Origin: Flavivirga aquimarina
GTDB lineage: Bacteria; Bacteroidota; Bacteroidia; Flavobacteriales; Flavobacteriaceae
Direction of reading: 5' to 3'
NCBI RefSeq assembly: GCF_030540835.1
Contig: NZ_JAUOEK010000069.1
Coordinates: 1-64,000 of the forward strand
DNA: 64,000 nt
Made by a program: the position numbers and the translations under genes. Shown piece by piece: positions 25,645-34,800 of this stretch. Positions within the stretch are counted from its first letter, which is position 1; each line of letters opens with the position of its first letter. The notes beneath the pieces are model-generated. The model searched no databases. It had not been told where the DNA came from and saw nothing but the letters and a program-made list of their open reading frames with translations.

Positions 25645-26033
25645 TACGAAATGTTTATTGAGGCAGAATTATTCTCTAAATAGATGCTCTTATCCCCATT
25701 TTGATTAATGACCCTTGTACCAAGATTTTTGTTACTATTGTCTTCTGTAACAATAGTATTCTCTCTTACGAAATGTTCATAATTATTATAGTCTAGATAC
25801 TGGCTGGCTCCATCTAATAATTCAATCTTAGGATTGATTGGTTTTTGATGATCAGGCACATATTTGCTAAATATATATTCATCAAAATAACGAGAAAGAT
25901 TTCTATCACTACCTCCAGATATCTCTTTTGACATTAAAAAATCTCCTAAATGTTTTGCTACATTATTTACACTGTCATTACCTGTCTCTAATTTTATTTT
26001 GTCATAAATCTGCTTAAATAGTTCTTCTATCAT
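25644..26033 (-). CDS. Small adaptor-like protein B (129 aa) with shared C-terminal motif
   Basis: The N-terminal 90 residues resemble those of the 177-residue protein A: DRNLSRYFDEYIF, then P...ELLDGASQYLDYNNYEHF and N. The C-terminus carries INQNGDKSIYLENN followed by a short tail (SASINIS). The same motif ends the protein translated immediately afterwards. Matching short beta-prone motifs in neighbouring proteins recall the amyloid-like signalling motifs of bacterial immune systems, where they join sensor and effector; here this is inference. Confidence 0.65.
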   Translation of the reverse strand: MIEELFKQIYDKIKLETGNDSVNNVAKHLGDFLMSKEISGGSDRNLSRYFDEYIFSKYVPDHQKPINPKIELLDGASQYLDYNNYEHFVRENTIVTEDNSNKNLGTRVINQNGDKSIYLENNSASINIS

Positions 26034-26214
26034 GGTATAAATGTTTTAAGTTTTTTAGGTATATGTTTTTTGACAAAAATTTGCCATTTATTTCAAGCCT
26101 CTGTCTAAAAAATCGTTCACAACCAAGCTTTCTTTGTAGAGAAATATTTCACGAACGTTCACAAATCTCAACTTGCAATAAGAGATTAAACTTAAAGCTT
26201 TAGAAAAGAAAAAT

Positions 26215-26342
26215 GGTAAGGCAGCGTGCCTGACTGGAAGCAGAAACAAAACTTTACCAAACTTCTTTTAACTCTTCTAGATGAAATAGTCTTCCAGTAT
26301 TTCAAAAAAATGATTTCAGCAAATCATTCGAGTCAGCTCGAA
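26215..26342 (+). ncRNA. Structured leader or small RNA candidate before mini-lipoprotein 2
   Basis: Within the 345-bp gap 26034-26379 several hairpins follow one another: GGTAA/TTACC (26215-26219 with 26254-26258), enclosing GGCA-GCG-TGCC (26220-26230); ACTGGAAG/CTTCCAGT (26233-26240 with 26291-26298); AATGATTT-CAGC-AAATCATT (26309-26328); and TTCGAG-TCAG-CTCGAA (26327-26342). The structure ends 37 nt before the ATG at 26380. No frame is open through it. Two copies of CGTTCACAA also occur upstream (about 26114 and 26156). I recognise no known riboswitch. Confidence 0.4.
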
Positions 26343-26379
26343 CAGGAAAAGGTTTGCCTAATTTTTAAATACTGAAAAA

Positions 26380-26523
26380 ATGAAAAGTTTATATTTTATA
26401 TTATTAATGTTTTTTATGACCGCAGGAATAATGTCTTGTTCAACTGACGATGATTTAACAGAAACTCCAACCTATGCGACAGGCGGAGAAATTGACGACC
26501 CAGTTGAACCAGATCGAGATTAA
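26380..26523 (+). CDS. Mini-lipoprotein 2 (47 aa)
   Basis: The signal MKSLYFILLMFFMTAGIMSC ends with the lipid-accepting cysteine at residue 20. The mature part (STDDDLTETPTYATGGEIDD then PVEPDRD) is nearly the same as in the copy at 23782. The two copies also share about 130 bp of downstream DNA including the terminator. It lies directly upstream of the TPR regulator, so it may report to or be controlled by it. Confidence 0.75.
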   Translation: MKSLYFILLMFFMTAGIMSCSTDDDLTETPTYATGGEIDDPVEPDRD

Positions 26524-26547
26524 TATCAAATTCTACGGTTAGTTATG

Positions 26548-26575
26548 AACCCTTGTATTTATGCAAGGGTTTTTA
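26548..26575 (+). terminator. Terminator after mini-lipoprotein 2
   Basis: AACCCTTG pairs with CAAGGGTT (26564-26571) and is followed by TTTT. It separates the mini-lipoprotein from the TPR gene and overlaps an ATG at 26545 that would be a poor start for the latter. Confidence 0.7.
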
Positions 26576-26616
26576 ATTGCCTTAAATGTAATAATTTAAA
26601 ATTATATTTACAGAAT

Positions 26617-28263
26617 ATGATTACTTGTAAAGAAAGAAAAAACTGTTTTTTGCTAATTTTGTTTTTCCATTTAGTATTTACTCTCATTAGTTTTGGGCAA
26701 ACTAAAAAAGTAACAACTGACTTATTATTAGAAAACGACTCTCTCTATAGAATAGATATTAATAGTAATAAAGATTCATTAAAGAACATATCTCTACAGA
26801 AATACATTAAACTCTATTACAAAAAAAGAGATTGGGAAGCATTTAATAAAGTTCGAATAGAACACCTCAAATTCACATACAAAATTAAAGACACATTATC
26901 ACGTGCCAAAACATTAGAATATGTTGCAGCATATTTTAGAAAGAACCACATAATAGACAGCACCTATTACTATTACACAAAAAGTTTTCAAGAGTATGAC
27001 CAATTAAAAGATTCACTTAATGCTGGGTTGATGTTATTAAACCTAGCAATCATTCAAAAAAACTCTAGAGATTATTCAGGCAGTGAATATAAATGTAGAA
27101 AAGCTCTCAAATACTTAAATAATCGGGCAAATCCTCGAAGAATTGCCTCTGTCTATAGCAACTTAGGGGTTATTTACAACAATTTGGGTTATTTTGATAA
27201 GTCCCTGAAACACCATCTTAAAGCTCTTGAAATAAGGAGACAAAAAAATCAAAATTCTATTTATATAATTCATTCGTTAAATAATATTGGAGATATACAT
27301 ATAACCGAAGGAAAATATGAAAAGGCAATTCAATATTTTAACCAAGCACTATATTTCGACAGTCTTATCAATAAATATCCCAAAGTAAAAGCTACATTAT
27401 TAGATAACCATGCCTATGCACGTTTTAAAAAAGGAGAAGATGATAATATTTTGAGCTCCTTTAATGATGCCATTGATATCAGAAAACAAATCAATGACAA
27501 ATATGGAATGGTTAATAATTATGTCCATATTTCAGAGTATTATATAAAGAATAACAACAAACAAAATGCCATTGCTTATGCATTAAAAGGGATGAAAACT
27601 GCGAGACAAATACAACATAATCAAGGTTATTTAAAATGCCTTGAACTCCTAGGAAACCTTTATGATAATGAAAAATCTAAAACAATTTTTAATGAATATA
27701 CCTCTATTCGTGATAGTCTTGAAATAGCAGATAAAAAACGTCGTGATTCTTTTTCTTCAATAGAATTGATGGTTGATGAAAAAAATATACTAATAAGTAA
27801 ACAAAATAGAAATGCAAAAACACGAAGACGTATAATTAATATTCTCATTTCTTTATCGGGAATTTTGCTTGTAATAGTTCTATATTTTAGAATTACAAAA
27901 CGAAGACAAAAAACGTTATTAAATAAAGCATACGAAGATCTAAAGAAAACTAAACAGGTTCTTTCGAATAAGGTTCTTGATACTACCAGAGAGGTAAAAG
28001 AACATCTGGATGAATTCCATCATACACTCAAAGAAAAATACAACCTTACTGATGTGCTTCTGGAGTTTTGGATATTGCGAGCAAATCGAAAAACAAAAGA
28101 AGAAATGGCAGAGTTATTATATATTAGTATAAATTCTGTAATCGATAGAAGAAAACGCCTCATAAAGGTACTAAAAGAAGCTAGAAACGAAACTGAAATA
28201 ACTCGGTCTTTTTTAGTTAATATTTATAATGAAGAACTTGCTGACTTCATAAAAACAAAATAA
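26617..28263 (+). CDS. Membrane TPR regulator with C-terminal helix-turn-helix
   Basis: I start it at the ATG at 26617 (548 residues), which gives a clean signal peptide ending LISFGQ; an in-frame ATG at 26545 lies inside the terminator hairpin. TPR repeats run from about 90 to 330 (for example AKTLEYVAAYFRKN, SVYSNLGVIYNNLGYFDKSL, SLNNIGDIHITEGKYEKAI). One membrane helix follows at about 406-428, then a coiled coil and a C-terminal LuxR-like helix-turn-helix (EEMAELLYISINSVIDRRKR). Such proteins are common one-component regulators in Flavobacteria, with the TPRs in the periplasm and the DNA-binding part in the cytoplasm. Confidence 0.82.
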   Translation: MITCKERKNCFLLILFFHLVFTLISFGQTKKVTTDLLLENDSLYRIDINSNKDSLKNISLQKYIKLYYKKRDWEAFNKVRIEHLKFTYKIKDTLSRAKTLEYVAAYFRKNHIIDSTYYYYTKSFQEYDQLKDSLNAGLMLLNLAIIQKNSRDYSGSEYKCRKALKYLNNRANPRRIASVYSNLGVIYNNLGYFDKSLKHHLKALEIRRQKNQNSIYIIHSLNNIGDIHITEGKYEKAIQYFNQALYFDSLINKYPKVKATLLDNHAYARFKKGEDDNILSSFNDAIDIRKQINDKYGMVNNYVHISEYYIKNNNKQNAIAYALKGMKTARQIQHNQGYLKCLELLGNLYDNEKSKTIFNEYTSIRDSLEIADKKRRDSFSSIELMVDEKNILISKQNRNAKTRRRIINILISLSGILLVIVLYFRITKRRQKTLLNKAYEDLKKTKQVLSNKVLDTTREVKEHLDEFHHTLKEKYNLTDVLLEFWILRANRKTKEEMAELLYISINSVIDRRKRLIKVLKEARNETEITRSFLVNIYNEELADFIKTK

Positions 28264-28417
28264 AAACCTCTATTATAAAATCCCCTTATTTATTCCATCC
28301 ACCCATAGAGGGGTAGATTTTAAACTTCCAATAAAAACAAGGGTTTCAAAGTTTTTTTATTGATTAAAACATTTGTAGCATTGACGTATTCAAAATCAAA
28401 TATTTTAATCTTCATAC

Positions 28418-29230
28418 ATGGATAATACAATTGAAGAAATAAAGAACTGGATTAAAAAGAAAGCTGATTCAAAATCTCATAGAATAAAAGGAATTTGGGG
28501 AATAAAATGCTTATTCCAACCTTCTGAATCTGAAAGGAAATTTAATTACAACATTATTATTATTCAAACAAATGGACAAGGTGCTTGTTATTATGAAGGT
28601 AATGAACTAAAAAAAGAAATACTAGAGACCTTAATAGGACAAAATTATGATTTTTCTTCTTCAATAAATAGAAATGTTGAAATAGCACTACTAGATTCTA
28701 TTGCAGATTCATTTAGTATCTCTCCCGTTTATCAATATATTTTGGAAGATACAAATGACAAAAAATCTATTGAAAGAGCCAAAATTATCTTAAAAGAAGT
28801 TGACTTAATTGCAAAATGCTTGGGAGGAGGTAATATTAAAGTATGTAATATAGGAGTTGTTATGACTTTAATTCGATTATTAATCGAAAATAATTATACA
28901 GTTTCAGCAAGCGATAAAGATCCAGAAATTTTAGAAAAAACACTATTTAATGAAGTTCAAATTAAAGGTTATGATGAAACACTAAGACTTATTAAAGAAT
29001 CTGACATAGCAGTTGTATCTGGAATGGTTTTATCAACGAACACATTGAAGAATATCCGTGATACAGCTTTAAAGCACAATACAAAAATTGTGCTTTTTGC
29101 TGAAACAGGTTCTTCTTTTGGATCATTTTATGTTGAGAACAATTATGCCGATGTAGTGGTTAGTGAGCCTTTTCCATTTTATACTTTTAATGGAAAATCC
29201 AAAATTAAAATCTTTAAAAATGAAACATAA
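28418..29230 (+). CDS. DUF364 Rossmann-like protein (putative chelation domain)
   Basis: The 270-residue protein fits the DUF4213-DUF364 layout. The N-terminal 80 residues form an alpha/beta unit. The second half has a Rossmann-like core with CNIGVVMTLIRLLIENNY, an acidic strand end (SASDKDPE) and the family's VVSGMVLSTNTLKNI segment, where a threonine/asparagine pair follows the sheet. DUF364 proteins are thought to bind metal or a metal complex, but no reaction is established. The stop overlaps the start of the next gene by 11 nt, so the two are coupled. Confidence 0.68.
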   Translation: MDNTIEEIKNWIKKKADSKSHRIKGIWGIKCLFQPSESERKFNYNIIIIQTNGQGACYYEGNELKKEILETLIGQNYDFSSSINRNVEIALLDSIADSFSISPVYQYILEDTNDKKSIERAKIILKEVDLIAKCLGGGNIKVCNIGVVMTLIRLLIENNYTVSASDKDPEILEKTLFNEVQIKGYDETLRLIKESDIAVVSGMVLSTNTLKNIRDTALKHNTKIVLFAETGSSFGSFYVENNYADVVVSEPFPFYTFNGKSKIKIFKNET

Positions 29231-30296
29231 GATACGTTCAATAGTTTCTATTATTATTATTATAGGCATACTGATATATGCAATTATCACTCTATCTTAT
29301 ACAATTTCAATTCATGATTTAAAGAATACGTTTTTTAAAATAGATAGTCTACAAGCTGCTCTTTTGATTTTAATTTCTATCTGTTTCAATGCAATATATA
29401 TTTCTACAGAAAACCTATCGTTTGAAAATCAAGCTAAAATCATTTTAATCCATAATTATATAGAGACATCAGTATTAAGGATTCAAAAAATATTTCAATA
29501 TATTATTATTGTTTTTCAATTAATTTTAGGAATTATTATTCCAATAATAAACTTATTTGGTTTTATAAGTTCAAATTCTAGACTAGAAATAATCTTAAAA
29601 ATATCACTTTTAATACTTAATACATATTTCTTATTTAGCCTACATGATAAGGGTATACTAATAAATAGAGTTTTAACTAATATTAGAAAAGAGAAAGGTA
29701 TAATTACATTTCTTGATAGAGATGGTGATCATAATCAAATGGCTAAAATCTTAGATACAATTGAATATGGATCAGAGGTATTTGTTACACATTTCGAGGA
29801 ACCTATAAACGAATTAAACACTGATGGTTATTATTATGAAAAAGAGTTTATGAATAAATGGTATTCTATTGTTAAAGAGAAAAAATTAAAAGTAAAACAA
29901 ATCGTTTTAATAAACAGCAAAAAGGATATAGAAGATTTAAAAATTAGGTTAAAAATCATTAAGGATATAAAAAATTTCTCTTTAGGCTATATAATAGCTC
30001 CTCCTTTTACCGTTTTTATTGACTTTATTGTTTTTCCAGATGATGTATTGATAGGGTTTTCAGATAGTAAAACTATGCCAAACATGAATACTTTTGGGCT
30101 ATTAATACATAAGGGCAATGGCGTATCGAAATTTAAAAACATGTTTAATGAAATTTTGATGTCTAATGCGGTTTTCGTGAAAACATTTGAAGGGGTTAAT
30201 GAAGAAGAAGTTCTTTTATTAGAAAAAAAGTACAATCAAATAAAACGATATTCAAAAACATCAAGGAATTTTTTCAAAGTATTTACTGAAGACTAA
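29220..30296 (+). CDS. Multi-helix membrane protein with cytoplasmic domain
   Basis: I use the ATG at 29220, which overlaps the end of the DUF364 gene; 358 residues result. Four hydrophobic helices lie in the first 150 residues (about 6-27, 42-60, 92-120 and 126-143). The C-terminal 200 residues form an alpha/beta domain (IITFLDRDGDHNQM..., IAPPFTVFIDFIVFPDDVLIG, FGLLIHKGNG). The spacing of its strands recalls pseudo-phospholipase-D sensor domains, but no HKD motif is present. Function unknown. It is 2 nt before the hydrolase gene. Confidence 0.62.
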   Translation: MKHKIRSIVSIIIIIGILIYAIITLSYTISIHDLKNTFFKIDSLQAALLILISICFNAIYISTENLSFENQAKIILIHNYIETSVLRIQKIFQYIIIVFQLILGIIIPIINLFGFISSNSRLEIILKISLLILNTYFLFSLHDKGILINRVLTNIRKEKGIITFLDRDGDHNQMAKILDTIEYGSEVFVTHFEEPINELNTDGYYYEKEFMNKWYSIVKEKKLKVKQIVLINSKKDIEDLKIRLKIIKDIKNFSLGYIIAPPFTVFIDFIVFPDDVLIGFSDSKTMPNMNTFGLLIHKGNGVSKFKNMFNEILMSNAVFVKTFEGVNEEEVLLLEKKYNQIKRYSKTSRNFFKVFTED

Positions 30297-30298
30297 TA

Positions 30299-31195
30299 AT
30301 GAAATATAATAATATTATGAAAGGAGAATTAATTTCAATTACAACTAAAGATGGCTTAATTATGCAAGGGATATATTGTAAGTCGAATTGCAAAAAAACA
30401 ATTATTATTCATGTTCATGGATCGTATGGAAATTTCTATGAAAATTTCTTTTTAGAAGAAATGAGTAATAAGTTTAATGAAACAGGTGTTTCGTTTCTTT
30501 CTATTAGAACCAGAGGAAGTGATTATTACTCAGATTTTAAAATTTTAAATAACAAGGAATATAAATCAAAAAGAATAGGAGGCATTAGAGAAATTTTTCA
30601 GGAATGTACTCTAGACATTGAACCATGGATATTACTTGCTAAGAAAAAAGGATATCATAAAGTTTTATTGCAAGGTCATAGTTTGGGAGCAATGAAGATA
30701 GTATATTTTAACAAAAATATTGAGGGGAATGTAGATGGGTTAATTTTATTGTCCCCACCAGACAGCATTGGATTACAAAAAAAAGATAATGCCGGTAGAT
30801 ATGAAGAATACAAAGAAAAAGCATTGGAGTTATTACAAAAAGATAATTTGCAGTTAATGCCAAAGGAAGCCTATTTTGAATCAATAACTTGTGAAAGTTT
30901 TTATAATATGCTTAAAGAAAATGATACAGGAATGTTTACATATCAAGATGTCGAACTTATGAAAAAAGCTGGAATTAACTCTATCAATATACCAACATTC
31001 ATATCATTTGCTACAATCAACGAAGCTATAATAAACCCTATAGAATATTGTATAAGCTCTTTCAAAAAATCATCTCATGATAGTTCCTTGCTACATTTCG
31101 AGATTATCGAAAATGCTAATCATAATTACCATTTTAAGGAAGACATCTTAGCAGAAGAAATATCAAATTGGTTAATTGAAAAATATAATTCGTAA
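30299..31195 (+). CDS. Alpha/beta hydrolase (DUF1749-like)
   Basis: The 298-residue protein shows the alpha/beta hydrolase fold: a strand ending HVHGSYGN (oxyanion region), the nucleophile elbow LLQGHSLGAMK near residue 124, and a late histidine in ENANHNYHF near residue 282, with an acid expected in between. It resembles cytosolic esterase-like proteins of the DUF1749/UPF0613 type. No signal peptide is visible. It is the last of three genes that overlap or nearly touch; a weak terminator follows. Confidence 0.78.
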   Translation: MKYNNIMKGELISITTKDGLIMQGIYCKSNCKKTIIIHVHGSYGNFYENFFLEEMSNKFNETGVSFLSIRTRGSDYYSDFKILNNKEYKSKRIGGIREIFQECTLDIEPWILLAKKKGYHKVLLQGHSLGAMKIVYFNKNIEGNVDGLILLSPPDSIGLQKKDNAGRYEEYKEKALELLQKDNLQLMPKEAYFESITCESFYNMLKENDTGMFTYQDVELMKKAGINSINIPTFISFATINEAIINPIEYCISSFKKSSHDSSLLHFEIIENANHNYHFKEDILAEEISNWLIEKYNS

Positions 31196-31221
31196 AAAAG
31201 CAACATTTAATTTAAAGAAAA

Positions 31222-31241
31222 AAACTCACTGATTTGAGTTT
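31222..31241 (+). terminator. Weak hairpin terminator after the hydrolase
   Basis: AAACTCA (31222-31228) pairs with TGAGTTT (31235-31241), 6-nt loop, T-rich sequence further down. It separates the DUF364 operon from the translocase operon at 31271. Confidence 0.5.
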
Positions 31242-31270
31242 GGATACATTTTTTTAGTTAAAAATCAATC

Positions 31271-31855
31271 ATGAACGAAATCCTATTTTATATCACACAT
31301 TACGCAATGTATATCTTATACGGAATTTTAGTTTTTATAATCTTAAAACTTTTTTTCGATAAAACTTTAAAAAATCATCACAGTAATTGGAATACCCTTG
31401 TTGATGATTTTGAGTATTCAACAGAAGAATTTTATTTAAAATTCAAAAAAGATTTATTAAGTCATGGTATTAGTGGTATCACAGCTTCTGATGTTTCATT
31501 GCATGAGGGAAGTATATTCTCACAACGTAGAAGATATATTCGAGTAGAGTGGAAAGAATACCAATATGATATTTGTGCTGCTCCTTTTGGTAGAGGGTTC
31601 TTTATCTCATGGTGGCTATTGTATAAAAACTCGATAGTAAAAATACTTATTTCTAAAATTCCATTTGTAGGTAGTTGGTTAGCACAAAAACTCTATCCTG
31701 TAACATATTACCGTATCGATACTGCATCTATGTTTATGACCTATGCTCAATCGTCAGTACTGAAAGTCATAGATGATATTACAAAGAACAAAGGAGTACG
31801 AGCCTTGAGCGAAAACGAACGTAAACCAATATTGAATGATATATTCAAGAGGTAA
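31271..31855 (+). CDS. Membrane-anchored hypothetical protein (194 aa)
   Basis: One N-terminal membrane helix (about 10-30: AMYILYGILVFIILKLFF) is followed by a cytoplasmic domain with aromatic-rich strands (RYIRVEWKEYQYDICAAPFG, FFISWWLLYKN). I do not recognise the domain. The stop is 2 nt before the start of the large translocase ATPase, so it may anchor that enzyme at the membrane, as partner proteins of coupling ATPases do; this is inference. Confidence 0.7.
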   Translation: MNEILFYITHYAMYILYGILVFIILKLFFDKTLKNHHSNWNTLVDDFEYSTEEFYLKFKKDLLSHGISGITASDVSLHEGSIFSQRRRYIRVEWKEYQYDICAAPFGRGFFISWWLLYKNSIVKILISKIPFVGSWLAQKLYPVTYYRIDTASMFMTYAQSSVLKVIDDITKNKGVRALSENERKPILNDIFKR

Positions 31856-31857
31856 TA

Positions 31858-34800
31858 ATGAGCCTTACAGCTAGTGAGCAAGCAACGCTCTATTTCTATG
31901 AATGGGAGTATCGGAATCGTGGTTATTACCATTTCGATACTCCCATTGATATAGAGCCTCCATATCTTCCCTTTCAGCACAGAACATATACTAATCCAGT
32001 TATAGACGATGGGCGTATACCTGGTCTTTTTACGAGTATTAGAAAATTAATTATTCCTCAACAAAAGGAAGAAAAACAAGAAAACGAAAACCTTAGCATT
32101 GATCCAAGCTTTTTAAAGTTTGATGAGCAACCTACATTGGTAGGTTTTTCAATTTCATTTCCACAAGGACAAGAAATTCTCCCTTTGCGAAATATTGAGC
32201 TTCTCAATATGTTGTCGTTTACGACACACTTGGTTTCGTTTGAATTAGTTGGAATAGAGGATACGATTACCTTGCAAATAGTATGTAGTAACTTAGATAG
32301 TAATCGTGTACGGTCTCACCTGAAGGCATACTTCCCTGCTATAATAATACGAAACTGCGATATTAAAGATTTCGGTTTTAACCTCAATCAAGATATAGCC
32401 ATAGCAGATTTTGGTGTACATGATGAATTCATGCGTTCCATTCATACAAGCGAATCGTTTTCAATTGACCCACTTACTTCAATTATTGCAACATTAGATT
32501 CTCTGGAACAAGGAGACATTGCAGTATTTCAAATCCTTTTCAAAGGTATTACTTCCCCATTAGCCAAAGACATTACCAATGCGGTTAGCGATGGTGATGG
32601 TGGCTCTTTTTTTTCTGACGCTCCAGAAATGCCAAAATGTGCAGATGATAAGATATCAGCTCCGTTGTTCTCGGTAGTTATGCGAATTGGTACGCAAGGA
32701 GTTAATGATAATCGAAGTCACTATTTAGCAACGGAACTAGCGCGTAGTATCACCAGTATTTCACATTCTGGGTACAATAAACTAATTCCTTTATCGAATG
32801 AGGGGTATGCCTATGATTTTCATGAGTATAATCTGCGTAATAGGTTAAGTAACCGTTTAGGGTTTATTCTGAACAGTAAAGAGTTAAATACCTTTGTTCA
32901 TTATCCGAATAAAACTGTAGTGAGTAATAAGCTTGGATTAGGTAACGAAAAGACCAAACGACAATCCAATGCATCGCTTAGTGGAATCTATATAGGAACA
33001 AACATTCATTTAGAGCAAGAATTTCCTGTATATTTAGACACCGAATCAAGATTATCACATACTCATATTATTGGAGCAACAGGAGTTGGTAAATCGACTC
33101 TAATAGCAAATATGATGTTAGCTGACATTGAACAAAACCGTGGCTGTGCTATTTTTGACCCTCATGGTGATATTTGTGATGATATATTAAAACGTATTCC
33201 AGAACATCGAAAAGATGATGTCATTATCATTGATCCATCAGATAGTGAACATCCCATTGGTTTTAATCTCCTTGAAGCACATACCGAACCAGAAAAAATT
33301 GTATTAAGCTCTGATTTAGTTTCAGCGTTTAAACGACATGCGACTGCTTGGGGTGATAATATGACCGCTGTTTTGCAAAATGCTGTAAATACAATATTGG
33401 AAAGTATTAGAGGAGGAACTATTATTGAACTTAAGAGATTCCTAATCGAAGAATCATTTAGAAATGAATATCTCACATCAGTAGATGACCCATCATTACA
33501 CTATTATTGGCAGAATGAATACCCAATGGTACGCAAAGGTATCGCTCCCCTTTTAACTCGTATAGATACCTTTTTACGACCGAAACTCGTAAGGTATATG
33601 TTAGCTCAAAAGCAAGGGGTTGATATTTCACAGTGTTTGGCAGAAAACAAGATTGTATTACTCAAACTATCGCAAGGACTTATTGGAGAACATAATAGTT
33701 ATTTACTTGGTTCCCTATTCTTAGCAAAGTTCAATCAAGCGGCACTATCACGCCAAGGACAAAGTAAAGATGAACGTACTCCTTACATGTTGTATTTGGA
33801 TGAGTTTCAGAACTTCATTACTCCAAGTATTGAAAAGATTTTAAGTGGTACAAGAAAATATGGTTTAGGATTAACTATCGCTCATCAGGAGCTCGGACAA
33901 ATTCAAGATTTGTCATTATTGAACTCGGTAATCTCTAACCCTAAAATACGTATTTGTTTTAGGTTGGGAGATAGTGATGCAAAACGCCTAGAGTCTGGTT
34001 TCTCATATTTTGAACAAACGGATTTACAAAGTTTGGAACGTGGAGAGGTGATTATGCGTATTGGTTCTAGTAGTAATGATTTTAACCTTTTAACTAATCC
34101 GTTACGAGAAATAAATACTGATTACTCTCAAACTATTATTGCATCTGTCCGTAAACAATATGGAACACCAAAAGAACAAGTAAAAGACCTGTTATTTTCA
34201 ATGCTTCCTTCTTTAAAAACACCTTCTTTTAAGAAGAAAACTCAAATTAAAGAAAAATCAATAATATCAAATGAAACCGTTAAAGAGGTTCCCGAACTAA
34301 AACCCAAAAGTTTACCAAGTACTATTCCCGATGATGTTAAAAACAAACTCATCAAAGAAGAAAATGAGTCCTTAGAAATACGATCTCATACCTATCTACA
34401 ATCAATGATTAAAAAATTGGGACAAGATAGAAATTACATAGCTACAACAGAATACCCAACTAAAGATGGTGGACGCATAGATATCGTATTAGAAAAAGAC
34501 GGTTTGAAAATTGGTTTTGAGATTTCAGAAACCAATAAACCTTCATACGAAGTTAAGAATATAAAAAAATGTTTAAAGGCTGGATGTATTCCTGTAGTGA
34601 TGGTTTCAAAAAACAAAAAACAGCTAGATGCTATCGAAAAATTAACTTTTCAGGAATTATCAACCAAAGACAAAGCATTAGTTCAATTTATTCAACCTGA
34701 TGAGATTCCAAAGATTTTAGACTCATTTGCTTTTCAACCTCAAAAGCAAGAAGAAATGGTAAAAGGATTTAGAATAGTAACAGAATTTGAAAATGAAGAA

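Noticed and set aside
26545-26616. Earlier ATG for the TPR regulator
   Set aside because: It lies inside a duplicated terminator hairpin and would put a non-signal peptide before a clear signal sequence that starts at 26617.
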